In this document: positions 36,148 to 45,033 of the stretch, one piece after another
Numbering within the stretch: the first letter of the stretch is position 1
Layout of the letters: each line of letters starts with the position of its first letter
NCBI GenBank assembly: GCA_000720535.1
Contig: JOAZ01000018.1
Span: forward strand, 62,001-126,000
Source: Streptomyces halstedii
Lineage (GTDB): Bacteria; Actinomycetota; Actinomycetes; Streptomycetales; Streptomycetaceae
DNA length: 64,000 bases
Direction of reading: 5' to 3'
Translations under genes and position numbers: made by a program
Notes under the pieces: generated by a model
Seen by the model: only the letters and a program-made list of their open reading frames with translations
Databases searched by the model: none
What the model was told of the DNA's origin: nothing

Positions 36148-36855
36148 CTAGGGAGTCTGGGCCTGGTCGATGAGGCGGAGGAGGCTGGCGGTGTGGGTGA
36201 GGTCCGGCAGTACGTGCTGTGCTCCTGCGTCGCGTAGTTGCTGGTCGGTGGTGGTACCTGAGGCGACCGCGACGACCCTGGCACCGCCTTCCAGGCCGGT
36301 GCGCACATCTTCCAGCGAGTCACCAACGATCACCGTGTTGTCGCGACTGAACCGGCCCCCATGCTTCGCGGCTGCTCGGTCTTGTGCGAAACGCACGAGA
36401 GCCGGACGGTGGGGGTCGTCGGACGCGTAGCCGCCGATGGTGGTGTCGACGTAGCCCACGAGGCCCAGCTCCGACAGCTTGGTCTCGGCGCTGCCCCGCA
36501 GATTGCCGGTGACGACGGTCGGGATCAGGTGCTCCGCTTGCTGGACCGCGGCGAGCGCGTCCACAGCTCCAGGCATGATGACACCCTCGGTGGCCAGCAG
36601 CTCCCGGTGGCCGGCGAGACGGTCGGGAAGCTCGGCAATGATGCTGGCCGCCAGCGTCTCCACGCTCTGCTCGGGAACACGGTTGACGCGCAGAAGTTCG
36701 CGGACGGCCAGGGGCATGGTGACCCCGGTACCACGGGCGGGCAGAGCTGTCGGAGGGCGGCCGACGACGCTGGTGAACGTCTCTTTGTAGACGCGCCGGT
36801 CGATGTCACCGGTGTAGACGAGGGTACGGTCAATATCCCAAAGGACCAGGATCAT
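36148..36855 (-). CDS. HAD-family phosphatase
   Basis: This 235-aa haloacid-dehalogenase-superfamily hydrolase has motif I LWDIDRTLVYTG (both Asp present, so a true phosphatase-type site), motif II in TVVTGNLRG, motif III Lys in the SAETKLSELGL region and motif IV VIVGDSLEDVRTG. It has an alpha-helical cap between residues 20 and 90, as in phosphoglycolate phosphatase-like members. The ATG at 36855 overlaps the stop of the upstream regulator gene (ATGA), so the two are co-translated. Confidence 0.85.
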   Translation of the reverse strand: MILVLWDIDRTLVYTGDIDRRVYKETFTSVVGRPPTALPARGTGVTMPLAVRELLRVNRVPEQSVETLAASIIAELPDRLAGHRELLATEGVIMPGAVDALAAVQQAEHLIPTVVTGNLRGSAETKLSELGLVGYVDTTIGGYASDDPHRPALVRFAQDRAAAKHGGRFSRDNTVIVGDSLEDVRTGLEGGARVVAVASGTTTDQQLRDAGAQHVLPDLTHTASLLRLIDQAQTP

Positions 36856-38354
36856 GCGGCGCGTTCTTCCATGATGGCCCGACCGCGGTCGACGAGTTCC
36901 AGGGCGGGTGCCGCCGAGGAGTAGCGGCGGGCTTCGGCGAGCATCGAGGCGAGATTGTCGTCCAGGCGCGCAGATCGGACGCCATCAACGAGAGTAAGGA
37001 CTTCGTGTCCGGTGGCAGATCCGGCGTCGACGTCGCCGGCGCGCATCTGGGCGGTGGCGGCGCGGGAGAGGAACTGCGCGCGTGTGCGGATCTCGTCCGG
37101 ACTGAAGGCATTGCGGGCGCCGGCAAACGCCTCGGCAGCCTGCTCGGGACAGCCGAGGTCAAGCAAGCAGCTGCCGGTCTGGCCCATGACCTCACCAGGG
37201 TTGATCCAGTACAGCCAGTGCGGGTCGTCCTCTCCGCGCCCGCGGGCGCACAGGACCTGTGCCTCTTCCAGCGCGATGTGGGCCAGGCGGTCTTCGCGCA
37301 GGCGCGCGTGCCCGCGGGCCTGGCGGGTGAGGAGCATGGCATGCAGGGCTGGAGCGTCCTGGTCTGCGATGACCTGGCGGGCGGTGCGCGCGGCGGTGAC
37401 CGCTTCACGGGGGTCGCCGGCGGAGTAGCCGTGGATAGCGAGGAAGGACAGAGCCCCGGCCCGTAGCCTGCTGTCGCCGCTGGCATGGGCAGCCCGCAGG
37501 GCGCCGAGGAGGAGGTTGTGGGCGACGGTGTGGGCGCCGCTGTCGAAGTGGTACCAGCCGGTCTGGATTGCAGTGTCCGCAGTCACCGATGCGAGGCGCC
37601 GACCCGTCGCCTCGTTGAAGTCACCTTCCTTCAGGAGCCGAAGGAGGACCTTGAGGTGCGCTGTAGCGGCTCGGGCCAGGTTGCCGCTGCCGTGGCTGGC
37701 GTCGGCCTGGCGCAGGGCGTCAGTGGTGGACTGCAGGCTGGTGAGGAGTTGGCCAGAGACGCTGATTCCGTTCCGGGCGGTGGCGGCGACGGCCTCAGGA
37801 GGGGCGATGGCTGCTTGCAAGATGTACTGCGTGAGACCGGCCCCGCCCAGGCCGGCGATCACGCTGCGACGGTTCAATCCGTTCATGGCTCCTCCGACGG
37901 CTGCTTCAAGTGACGTCACCATACGAGCCGCAGTCCACGGCAGAGCCGGGTCGATGGCCTCGACGAGTCGCTGTGAGTCGGCCTGTGCGAAGGGAACGAG
38001 GAGTAGCGGGCGCAGGTCAGAGGGAAGCCCCAGTCCGGTCAGGACATCGATGATCGTGTCCCGCCCGTTGACCTGTTTGAGGCCGCGCTCCAGGTCCGAG
38101 ATGAAGCCCTGGGTCAGTCCGGTCAGCTCCCGTACGGCCTTCTGCGAAAGCCCGGAACGGCGCCGGACCAGACCTAAGACCGCCCCGAAATCCCAGGCGG
38201 CAAGGGCCCGATGTACCTGCTCGTCGCGCCATGCCCGGTCCGGGATGGTCGGTGACGCATCGGCTCGGGCGCAGGTGGAGCAGCGCGTATCCGGGTTGTA
38301 CCGGCTGAGCGGCTGCCCGCACCGCCCGCACGCGCGCCCTGGTCTCCCCGACAT
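36852..38354 (-). CDS. Regulator with zinc ribbon, XRE helix-turn-helix and TPR-like domain
   Basis: This 500-aa protein starts at ATG 38354 with a zinc ribbon (Cys9, Cys12, Cys25, Cys28 in ACGRCGQ...TRCSTC). An XRE helix-turn-helix follows (LGLVRRRSGLSQKAVRELTGLTQGFISDLERGLKQV, residues about 57-92). A long helical repeat region after residue 150 resembles TPR sensor domains of Streptomyces regulators. It is followed in the same transcript by a HAD phosphatase. A 14-bp tandem/palindromic element 67 bp upstream of the start is the obvious operator candidate. Confidence 0.8.
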   Translation of the reverse strand: MSGRPGRACGRCGQPLSRYNPDTRCSTCARADASPTIPDRAWRDEQVHRALAAWDFGAVLGLVRRRSGLSQKAVRELTGLTQGFISDLERGLKQVNGRDTIIDVLTGLGLPSDLRPLLLVPFAQADSQRLVEAIDPALPWTAARMVTSLEAAVGGAMNGLNRRSVIAGLGGAGLTQYILQAAIAPPEAVAATARNGISVSGQLLTSLQSTTDALRQADASHGSGNLARAATAHLKVLLRLLKEGDFNEATGRRLASVTADTAIQTGWYHFDSGAHTVAHNLLLGALRAAHASGDSRLRAGALSFLAIHGYSAGDPREAVTAARTARQVIADQDAPALHAMLLTRQARGHARLREDRLAHIALEEAQVLCARGRGEDDPHWLYWINPGEVMGQTGSCLLDLGCPEQAAEAFAGARNAFSPDEIRTRAQFLSRAATAQMRAGDVDAGSATGHEVLTLVDGVRSARLDDNLASMLAEARRYSSAAPALELVDRGRAIMEERAA

Positions 38355-38420
38355 GTCCACCTCGGCTCTTCCTGTCACGATCCAGCTCGCCCCAGCCGTG
38401 ATACCAGGCTAGGTGGAGAT

Positions 38421-38452
38421 CGATATCGCTGCAGCGATATCGCTGCAGCGAT
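38421..38452. promoter_or_regulatory. Tandem palindromic operator candidate
   Basis: The unit GATATCGCTGCAGC occurs twice in direct succession (38422-38435 and 38436-38449), followed by GAT. Because GATATC and GCTGCAGC are each self-complementary, the array is also a set of overlapping palindromes, including a perfect 22-bp one at 38421-38442. It lies upstream of the zinc-ribbon XRE gene and fits a multi-dimer repressor site. Confidence 0.65.
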
Positions 38453-38615
38453 GCCCTCGAAGCCGACACGCATCCAGACTCGTGGCACTGCACCAGCCGT
38501 CAGCCGTCGAACTGCGCTGGTGACAGGCCGTTTTGATCTGCCGGTCCCGAGAGGAGATGCCCCGATGGGAACAGGATGTCTGGCTCCGCCCCCGTTGCGT
38601 GGCACCCGTCTTCGG

Positions 38616-39797
38616 CTATGCGGCGATCTCGACGCGGAGCTGCCTAAGGGCGTGGGTGGCGGCGTCATGGGTGTCGGGCAGCGCGCTGGCGGTGGTCCTC
38701 TGGACGCGCTGGAGCTGATGAGGAAGACGCTGGGCCTGAGCCTCGCGAACAGCCGAGGCCAGAAGCTGAGTAGCGCCGTGGCTGTCGCCGGCAAGGAGGC
38801 GGACGCGGCCAGTGGTGATGAGTTCGATGACACGCCACTGGGGTGCGACCGCGATGGTCGGGGCGGGCGGGGCGGACTCGGCATGCCGTATCGCGTCGCG
38901 AGTGCGGCCCGTGGAAACGAGGCCCCGAAGGCGGATCTCGTAGAGGGCGCTGGGATTGACGAGGCTGGTGTGCTGGACCCTGTCGAGGAGCTGGTGGGCC
39001 TCGCGGACGGTGTGGTCAAACAAGGCCGCGTTGCCGAGGGCGCCAGCGGCACGTGCCAGGAGCGGCAGCACCGCGGCTCGCTGCTCGGCGTCTGCAGCAG
39101 TGGCTGCCGCCTGGGTGAGCCGGTCGACAGCGGCACCGAGCAGGCCCGCCTTGCGCAGCTCGTTGCCGTGCATACGCAGGGCGGTGGTGGTCAGGGCCCG
39201 GTCGTCGAAGGCGCGGACGACATCCAGGCTCTTGGCGGTCCAGTGAGCGGCCGTGGCCAGCCGTTCCTCGGGCAGCACGTTACCCAGGGCCGTTCCGAGA
39301 CTCAGCCAGGCATCTGCGAGGAGTCGCAGGACATCGCGTTCGGTGCTTCCGCCCCGGGCGCGGGCTTCCAGCCGAGCGACGAGCGGCCACAGTTCGGCAA
39401 CGGCCTCGGCCGCATGCCCGCATTGGCGGGCGACCTCGGCGAGCCGCACGGTGGAAGCACCGAACTGGACCATGGCCCGGTGGTCGGTATCGGCAGGGTC
39501 GGTGACGCCCAAGACGTGCGCGGGCAGAGCGAGCCGCTCAGCGACGTGACGCAGGCTCCCGACATCATTCAGTTGCCGTTTACCCAGTTCAAGCGCGGAG
39601 ACGTACGTCTTGTCATAGCCCAGAAGGTCACCGGTCTGCAGCTGGCTGATGCCGTGGACGCGCCGGTAGTACTTCAAGATCGAAGCCAGATTGCGGGTGG
39701 CGAGGACGGCCTGGGCCTCCGGCGTTGCCCAGCGCCAGGAGACCAGCCTCGCCGACCGACGCATGGCCGACCCGGAAGCGGAGGTGGTGATGTCCAT
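38616..39797 (-). CDS. XRE-family regulator with TPR-like domain
   Basis: The 393-aa protein has a helix-turn-helix at residues about 37-80 (SILKYYRRVHGISQLQTGDLLGYDKTYVSALELGKRQLNDV). A helical repeat domain to the C-terminus follows, rich in Ala and Leu (RLAEVARQCGHAAEAVAELW, ALGNAALFDHTVREAHQLLDRV). Such proteins are abundant in Streptomyces and often adjoin conservons or peptide clusters. The gene lies six bases after the NUDIX gene, so the two form an operon. Confidence 0.8.
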   Translation of the reverse strand: MDITTSASGSAMRRSARLVSWRWATPEAQAVLATRNLASILKYYRRVHGISQLQTGDLLGYDKTYVSALELGKRQLNDVGSLRHVAERLALPAHVLGVTDPADTDHRAMVQFGASTVRLAEVARQCGHAAEAVAELWPLVARLEARARGGSTERDVLRLLADAWLSLGTALGNVLPEERLATAAHWTAKSLDVVRAFDDRALTTTALRMHGNELRKAGLLGAAVDRLTQAAATAADAEQRAAVLPLLARAAGALGNAALFDHTVREAHQLLDRVQHTSLVNPSALYEIRLRGLVSTGRTRDAIRHAESAPPAPTIAVAPQWRVIELITTGRVRLLAGDSHGATQLLASAVREAQAQRLPHQLQRVQRTTASALPDTHDAATHALRQLRVEIAA

Positions 39798-39803
39798 GGC
39801 GGT

Positions 39804-40277
39804 TTACCTTCCAGGGTGGGCGTACCAAGCTGCGACCGAGTGCTTGTAGCCCTCGGGCATGGTCAGGCCAGCAATCTCGTGCTGGTGGAACAGCCCGATC
39901 TCCTTGTGCTCGTGGCTCAGAACCGGCACATGGTCGGGGGTCAGGACCGTGCAGCCGTAGGTAACGATCAGGACCCGACGGCCGGGGATCGGCTCGTAGA
40001 TCCAGGTACCGCCGTCGAGCAGAGGGCCGGCCTTGACCGTCCAGCCGCTTTCCTCGAGCAACTCCCGTTCCAAAGTGGCGTTGAGGCTTTCGTCAGCCGG
40101 TGCCGATCCGTGGCCTTCAGGTCCGATCTCCAGTCGGCCTCCCGGCAGTTCCCACTCACCTCGCTCATTGCGCAGCAGGAGCACTCGCGCCTGGGAGTCG
40201 AGGGCAACGCCCTTGACGGATACCGGCCACAGCGACGGTTTGTACACGGGCTGTCCCTGAAATGTGAGGGCGGGCAT
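39804..40277 (-). CDS. NUDIX hydrolase
   Basis: This 157-aa protein has a NUDIX box at residues about 44-78: GGRLEIG and RELLEESGW with the catalytic Glu residues. An insertion of roughly ten residues (PEGHGSAPADES) lies inside the box relative to the consensus. ATG 40277 starts MPALTFQGQPVYKPSLWPVSVKG. Family members cleave nucleoside diphosphate derivatives, and the substrate here is unknown. It is transcribed together with the XRE gene and divergently from the dioxygenase gene. Confidence 0.85.
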   Translation of the reverse strand: MPALTFQGQPVYKPSLWPVSVKGVALDSQARVLLLRNERGEWELPGGRLEIGPEGHGSAPADESLNATLERELLEESGWTVKAGPLLDGGTWIYEPIPGRRVLIVTYGCTVLTPDHVPVLSHEHKEIGLFHQHEIAGLTMPEGYKHSVAAWYAHPGR

Positions 40278-40415
40278 GTCCCTCGGAACGTAGCACTCGC
40301 TCGCAGAGCGAAGCCCGGCTTGCCACCTTTGTCCGGATCGACAGTCTGTCGCTTTACGCCGACCGCCACTCGTCCGGAGGCTGGACGTCCAGCCCGATTT
40401 CAGAGGAGCACGTCG

Positions 40416-41249
40416 ATGACGCCCCCTTCGCTCACCCTGTTCGAGGCACACGCCGCGCCCCTCGCCACCGGTTTCGGCCAGATCACCACCGTGATGGAAC
40501 TCGTGCGAACGCGGGGTATCGCCACCGTCGAGGGCCTGGACACGCGGACGAAGGTCCTCTCGTTCGCCCGGCAGGTGATGACGCTGGTATCGCACCGCGA
40601 CAGCGACCCGGACGCGCTGACCACCATCCGCGACAGAGGCGCCTCCACTCAGCGGCCTGGGCTGGCGGGGCTGGGTACCGGGGAACTCCTCGCTCATACC
40701 GAACGCTCCAGCCTCCCCAGCCCGCCCCGTCTGATGCTGCTGGTCTGCCAGCAGCCCGCGGACTCCGGCGGAGACGTGCTCCTGACCGATGGTCGGGCCC
40801 TCCACACCTTCCTCCTCGAACGCGCACCTCAGGCCCTGGAGATGATGACGCTTCCCGGTACGGCCTTCTACGGCGACGGCGGCGGACACCCCTCCCAGAT
40901 CTTCACTCGCCACCGAGGCGAGCGGATCACCATCCGCCTACGCCAAGACGCCCTCGCCGCATTCAGCCCCCTTCTCCAGCCGCACCTGGCCCACCTGCGC
41001 ACCGCGATCGAGACCGTCCAGCAGCGCATCACCCTTAACGCCGGCCAGGGCTACATCATCGATAACAGCCGCTGGCTCCATGCCCGCACCGGCTTCCGCG
41101 GCGACCGTGTGTGCCTGCGCGCCCTGGGCAGCCCCAGGACTCCGATACCCCCCGGCTTCCCCGTCATGGACCCCAGGGCTGACGCCGTGCCGGATGGCCT
41201 ACCCGGGACCTTCCTCCCGTCGGCGCCCGTCGGCCGGACGCTGCTGTGA
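40416..41249 (+). CDS. TauD/TfdA-like Fe(II)/2-oxoglutarate dioxygenase
   Basis: This 277-aa enzyme resembles the TauD/clavaminate-synthase-like group. The iron ligands are probably His and Glu in LLAHTERSSL near residue 92 and the distal His in RWLHARTGFRGDR near 227, whose Arg would bind 2-oxoglutarate. ATG 40416 follows AGAGGAGCACGTCG. It is divergent from the NUDIX/XRE operon and isolated from the next gene by about 180 bp. It may hydroxylate an amino acid or peptide, but no substrate can be named. Confidence 0.75.
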   Translation: MTPPSLTLFEAHAAPLATGFGQITTVMELVRTRGIATVEGLDTRTKVLSFARQVMTLVSHRDSDPDALTTIRDRGASTQRPGLAGLGTGELLAHTERSSLPSPPRLMLLVCQQPADSGGDVLLTDGRALHTFLLERAPQALEMMTLPGTAFYGDGGGHPSQIFTRHRGERITIRLRQDALAAFSPLLQPHLAHLRTAIETVQQRITLNAGQGYIIDNSRWLHARTGFRGDRVCLRALGSPRTPIPPGFPVMDPRADAVPDGLPGTFLPSAPVGRTLL

Positions 41250-41427
41250 ACTCCTGCGTACAACACGACTTCGCCGCAGGCGCACTCCCCGACGGCCTTA
41301 CTCAGCCCAAATCCGCCCGGATGAGCGAGACGTGGCCTTCGGCCTCGCACTAGCCGGCCGAAAAACACCACCGCTCCCGGGTGGTGACGGAATTTAGCCG
41401 CCCTTGTCGGGCCAAGAGAGGGAGCTG
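41250..41427. terminator. Gap with small terminator hairpin
   Basis: CACCACC (41366-41372) pairs with GGTGGTG (41380-41386) around a 7-nt loop between the dioxygenase and the signalling block. Nothing else is visible in this 178-bp gap. Confidence 0.4.
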
Positions 41428-41988
41428 ATGAACGTGCAATCCCCCGACGCCGCTCGTCAGCGCCCGGAGAAAACCATTGAGGTTCCGGTTCACAGGTCCG
41501 CCAAGGCCACCCCCAACGCCCTTGTCGCGATCATGCCAATCCCACGTCACATGCGTGAGTTCGAGGTTGTAGCGGTGTACCCGGCTGAAGCGGCAGCGGT
41601 CACCCGGGGGCGCCACCAACTTCACCGCTTGATGGTTCATACGGGGCTGTCGGCCATCGCGGACGCGGTGATTCTGGGAGCCCATGAGCTGATGGCGAAT
41701 GCGGTTACCCACGGTTGCCGTGGCGAGGCCGCAAAGGCATTCACGGTGAAGGTGATCCACTCCGGCGGACGCATTCGGGTCGAAGTACAGGATCCCTCCA
41801 GCAGGCGCCCGTGCCAGCGCCCTCCGAGCGAGGAGCGTGAGGGCGGCCGGGGCCTCTTTCTCGTAGACGCGTTGGCGGCCAGCTGGGGAGTCGAGCGTGG
41901 CCCGGGCCAAGGAAAGACGGTCTGGATGGAGCTGGACGTCCCCACCACGGCGTGTGTCGTCCTGCCGGTTCCGCCGGGGGAGTCCTGA
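41428..41988 (+). CDS. RsbW-like ATP-binding protein (anti-sigma/HATPase type)
   Basis: This 186-aa single-domain HATPase_c protein has an N-box in LGAHELMANAVTHG near residue 93, a G1-like region IRVEVQDPSSRRP near 119, and G2 GGRGLFLVDALAASWGVE near 139. Streptomyces has many such proteins; they act as anti-sigma kinases or partners of PP2C phosphatases. GGAGCTG precedes ATG 41428. The stop overlaps the next start (TGATG), coupling it to the chimeric gene. Confidence 0.82.
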   Translation: MNVQSPDAARQRPEKTIEVPVHRSAKATPNALVAIMPIPRHMREFEVVAVYPAEAAAVTRGRHQLHRLMVHTGLSAIADAVILGAHELMANAVTHGCRGEAAKAFTVKVIHSGGRIRVEVQDPSSRRPCQRPPSEEREGGRGLFLVDALAASWGVERGPGQGKTVWMELDVPTTACVVLPVPPGES

Positions 41989-42893
41989 TGCTGGTCGCCA
42001 GTCGCACCATAGAGACGATGACACGGTTGGCGGGCTCGCTTCGCCAGTCCGTGGCGGACGACGAGGAGCGTCTGTTCGATGCCATCGACGCGGAGATGCT
42101 CCTGCGCCTGGTGAAGCCCTGGCTGCCTGCCGCCAAGAACCAGCTGGGCGCTGCGAGTTCTTCTTCGAACGAGGAGCGCTGGCGGAGCCTCATCGGCGCG
42201 GTGAAAGCCGGCGCCGAGGCCGACTACAGCGATGTGGCCGCGGTGGCGCGTGGTCTGCCGCGCGCCCTGATGGAGTCGTCCCGGTCGGGGCCGAATGTGC
42301 GGGAGATCGAGACGATCCACCACGAGGTCTGCACCGTGGGGTTCGACCCGGAGCGCAACACCTTCACCCAGTCCTACGGCTCGAAGGAACTGGACGCTGT
42401 CACGCTGCTGATCCCCCTGGTCGGCTTCCTTCCGCCCGACGACCCGCGCGTCATCGGCACCGTGGACGCGGTACGCCGGGAGCTGTCCACGTCGGACGGG
42501 CTCGTGCGCCGGTACCCGACGATCGGCAACCACGCCGGGGTGGACGGACTGAAGGGCGATGAGGGCACCTTCATCCTCTGCTCCTTCTGGCTCGTGGATG
42601 CCCTGGCCCTGACCGGCCGCCTGGATGAGGCCCGCGCCCTGTTCGAACGTCTCCTCGCGCTGCGCAACGACCTGGGACTCCTCGCCGAGGAGTACGACCC
42701 CGTCCAGCAGCGCCAGCTCGGGAACTTCCCGCAGGCGTTCAGCCACATGGGCCTGATCCAGAGCGCCCGGCTCCTTCATCAGCTGTCCACGCAGTCTTCC
42801 CCTCACGGAGGCGCGGTCGCGGTTCCGGCGCCCCGTTCCCTCTCACGCGGGCCGCGACAGACCTGCAAGGCCCTGACGTCGCAGCACGCCTAG
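41988..42893 (+). CDS. Chimeric protein: unknown N-part plus GH15 C-terminal half
   Basis: This 301-aa uninterrupted frame is a fusion. From about residue 108 to 270 it matches the C-terminal half of bacterial GH15 glucoamylase/trehalase-type enzymes: GFDPERNTFTQSYGSKELDA, LLIPLVGFLPPDDPRV, LKGDEGTFILCSFWLVDALA, LLAEEYDPVQQRQLGNFPQAFSH. The first 105 residues (MTRLAGSLRQSVADDEERLF, KPWLPAAKNQLG) are not from that family, and I do not recognise them. Full GH15 enzymes have about 600 residues, so half of the (alpha/alpha)6 barrel is absent and hydrolase activity is unlikely. It is translationally coupled to the ATP-binding gene. Confidence 0.7.
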   Translation: MLVASRTIETMTRLAGSLRQSVADDEERLFDAIDAEMLLRLVKPWLPAAKNQLGAASSSSNEERWRSLIGAVKAGAEADYSDVAAVARGLPRALMESSRSGPNVREIETIHHEVCTVGFDPERNTFTQSYGSKELDAVTLLIPLVGFLPPDDPRVIGTVDAVRRELSTSDGLVRRYPTIGNHAGVDGLKGDEGTFILCSFWLVDALALTGRLDEARALFERLLALRNDLGLLAEEYDPVQQRQLGNFPQAFSHMGLIQSARLLHQLSTQSSPHGGAVAVPAPRSLSRGPRQTCKALTSQHA

Positions 42894-42921
42894 CCGCCCT
42901 TCCCCACCGACGAGGATTCCC

Positions 42922-44442
42922 ATGTCTGACAGCGCGTTCCCGACACGGCCAGCCGCGACCGGCCACCGCCGACGGCGGTCGCCACGGACCGATGCCTTCA
43001 CGGTGCACTGCGTCCGTCGTGCCGTGGTGCTGCCCCTGCTGCTTCTTGCGGCGCTGCTGGGTGCCGCCTTCGCCGTCTGGTCGACGGCCGCGGTGGCTCT
43101 CGGCTGGCTCCTGGTCGGCCTGGCCTGCGGGCTGACCGGCGTCGCGCTGGTAGCGGCCCGTGGAGTACGAACGGCCGCTGGTGCTGTGCAGGCGGCCGTA
43201 GAGGAACGACGGGCTGCGGAGCTGACCGCGGTCGCAGTGGTTGCGGCGGCCGTCGAGAAGTCGGTGCAGTGGTCAGCAGACGAGCTGTGCCGAGGGGCAC
43301 GACCGCCGCTGCCGGACATGCCGACACCGCAGTCGGCCAGTCCGAACGCCGGGGTCGAAAAGGTGTTGAGTGCACTCCAGGTGCACGCTGTCGCCTCGCT
43401 GATACGCGTGCACGACGAGTCCCAGTCCATGGTGCTTCTCGAAGTGCTGCGCCGCCTGGCCATGCGGGAGCACGCCCTGGTCGGGAAGGCTCTGGAGGCA
43501 CTCAGTCAGCTGGAGATGCTGACCGACGACCCGGAGCTGCTGTCGAAGATCTTCGAGATCGATCACCTCGTGACGCGGATGCGGCGTCAGGTGGAGAGCA
43601 CAGCAGTGCTGGGCGGGCAGTCCCTGCGCAGCGTGCGTCGGCCGGTTCCCGTCACGACCACGCTGCGCGGTGCGATCTCCGAAGTGGTGCAGTACCCGCG
43701 CGTGGTGGTCGCGGCCGGTTCCGTGGGCGGTGAGCTGGGTCTTCCCGGACATGTGGGTCCGGACCTGACGCACCTGTTGGCCGAGTTGATCGAGAACGCC
43801 TGCGAGTGCTCCGATCCGGTGACGAAGGTGACTGTGCGGGCGCAGCGGGTGCCGAACGGGCTGGCGGTCGAGGTCGAGGACCGGGCCATCCCCATGCATC
43901 CTCAGACGCGCGCACAGATGAACCGTCTACTCAAGGCCCCCGACGAGGTCGACGTCAGCGGCCAGGTACGAGCCGGACAGCTCGGCTTGCTGGTCGCCGC
44001 GAAGATCGCCCAGTCGCATGGGCTGTCCGTTCTCCTGCAGGAGAACGCGACGGGAGGCACCACGGCCCTGGTCATCATTCCGGCACGGCTCCTCGTAGCG
44101 ATTCCCCCCGTCGGTGACGCGGGCGCTCGCCGCCGGGAGGCACGCCCCTCCACTCCACCGCCCCGGCAGGCTGCCGCACCGACGGCCGCCCCCTCGGCAG
44201 GCCAGGTCCAGCACCCAATCGCCGTGGGCGCGCCAGGAGCGGGAGAGGCAGGTCACTCTGCTCCCGCCCCCGGCCTTCCCCGGCGTACGCGGCAGGCCGG
44301 TGCGTTCCCTCCACCACGTGAGCGGGAGCAAGCCCCTGCGGCTGCGGCGACGCCAGGGCTCGCAGCCGCCTTCCGCACCGGCATCGAGGCTGGCGGGGCC
44401 GCCGGTTCTCCTCCCGCTTCGGCAGAGCACCCCAGGCCCTAA
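42922..44442 (+). CDS. Conservon sensor histidine kinase-like protein (CvnA type)
   Basis: This 506-aa membrane protein has two hydrophobic segments (residues about 34-55 and 58-80), a helical dimerisation region with LLEVLRRLAMREHALVGKALEALSQLE, and an HATPase domain. The HATPase has the N-box LLAELIENACECSD and GQLGLLVAAKIAQSHGL. The long C-terminal tail is Pro/Ala-rich. The His-phosphorylation motif is degenerate, as in other Cvn kinases. It heads the classic four-gene order kinase, roadblock, DUF742, GTPase, which form a membrane signalling complex in Streptomyces. ATG 42922 has no strong Shine-Dalgarno but follows GACGAGGATTCCC. Confidence 0.88.
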   Translation: MSDSAFPTRPAATGHRRRRSPRTDAFTVHCVRRAVVLPLLLLAALLGAAFAVWSTAAVALGWLLVGLACGLTGVALVAARGVRTAAGAVQAAVEERRAAELTAVAVVAAAVEKSVQWSADELCRGARPPLPDMPTPQSASPNAGVEKVLSALQVHAVASLIRVHDESQSMVLLEVLRRLAMREHALVGKALEALSQLEMLTDDPELLSKIFEIDHLVTRMRRQVESTAVLGGQSLRSVRRPVPVTTTLRGAISEVVQYPRVVVAAGSVGGELGLPGHVGPDLTHLLAELIENACECSDPVTKVTVRAQRVPNGLAVEVEDRAIPMHPQTRAQMNRLLKAPDEVDVSGQVRAGQLGLLVAAKIAQSHGLSVLLQENATGGTTALVIIPARLLVAIPPVGDAGARRREARPSTPPPRQAAAPTAAPSAGQVQHPIAVGAPGAGEAGHSAPAPGLPRRTRQAGAFPPPREREQAPAAAATPGLAAAFRTGIEAGGAAGSPPASAEHPRP

Positions 44443-44517
44443 CCGTCACCCGTTCCCTCCGCGTTCCCGGTGGCCCGGACATGTCCGCCGGCCCTTCCCT
44501 CTTCTGGAGCGATCCCC

Positions 44518-45033
44518 ATGAGCACCCACCCTGAGATGACCAACGTGACCGGCGTCGCGCCCACATCCGAGGCGACGCCGAGCCATCAGCGGGAGGACAT
44601 GGCCTGGCTGCTGAGGCAGTTCGCCGCCGACGTTCCGGGCGTCACGCACGCCGTCCTGCTGTCGCGGGACGGGCTGCGGCTGCTGGACAGCGAAGTCGAC
44701 AAGGACTGGGCGGACGAACTGTCGGCCGCGCTCAGCGGAGTGGCCTCCCTCGCGGCGAACATCACCGGCCCCAGCCACCAGAAGAGGCCGGCCCGGCAGG
44801 TCATCGTTGAGCGCGACGACTGCCTGTTCTTCGTCCAGAGCGCCGGGCGCAGCGTGGCCTTCGAAGGCCACCCCGGCAACGAACGCGGTGAAGTGGACAC
44901 CGTCCTCGCCGTCATCGCCACCACGGACGCTGGCGCCGGCGCCGTCGGGTTCGAGATGGGGCGCCTGGTGGCGAAGTTCGCCCGCTACATGCAGATCCCC
45001 GTCCGCGTCGGCACGAGTGATGAGGTCCGGTGA
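44518..45033 (+). CDS. Roadblock/LC7 domain protein (CvnB type)
   Basis: This 171-aa protein has a roadblock/LC7 domain covering residues about 25-140 (MAWLLRQFAADVPGVTHAVLLSRDGLRLLDSE, then LFFVQSAGRSVAFEGHPG). These proteins act as scaffold or GTPase-activating partners of the conservon GTPase. ATG 44518 follows TCTGGAGCGATCCCC. The stop overlaps the DUF742 gene. Confidence 0.9.
   Translation: MSTHPEMTNVTGVAPTSEATPSHQREDMAWLLRQFAADVPGVTHAVLLSRDGLRLLDSEVDKDWADELSAALSGVASLAANITGPSHQKRPARQVIVERDDCLFFVQSAGRSVAFEGHPGNERGEVDTVLAVIATTDAGAGAVGFEMGRLVAKFARYMQIPVRVGTSDEVR

Noticed and set aside
38451-41249. 932-aa forward frame spanning the XRE, NUDIX and dioxygenase genes
   Set aside because: Only the last 277 residues (from 40416) are a real protein; the rest is antisense to two good genes.
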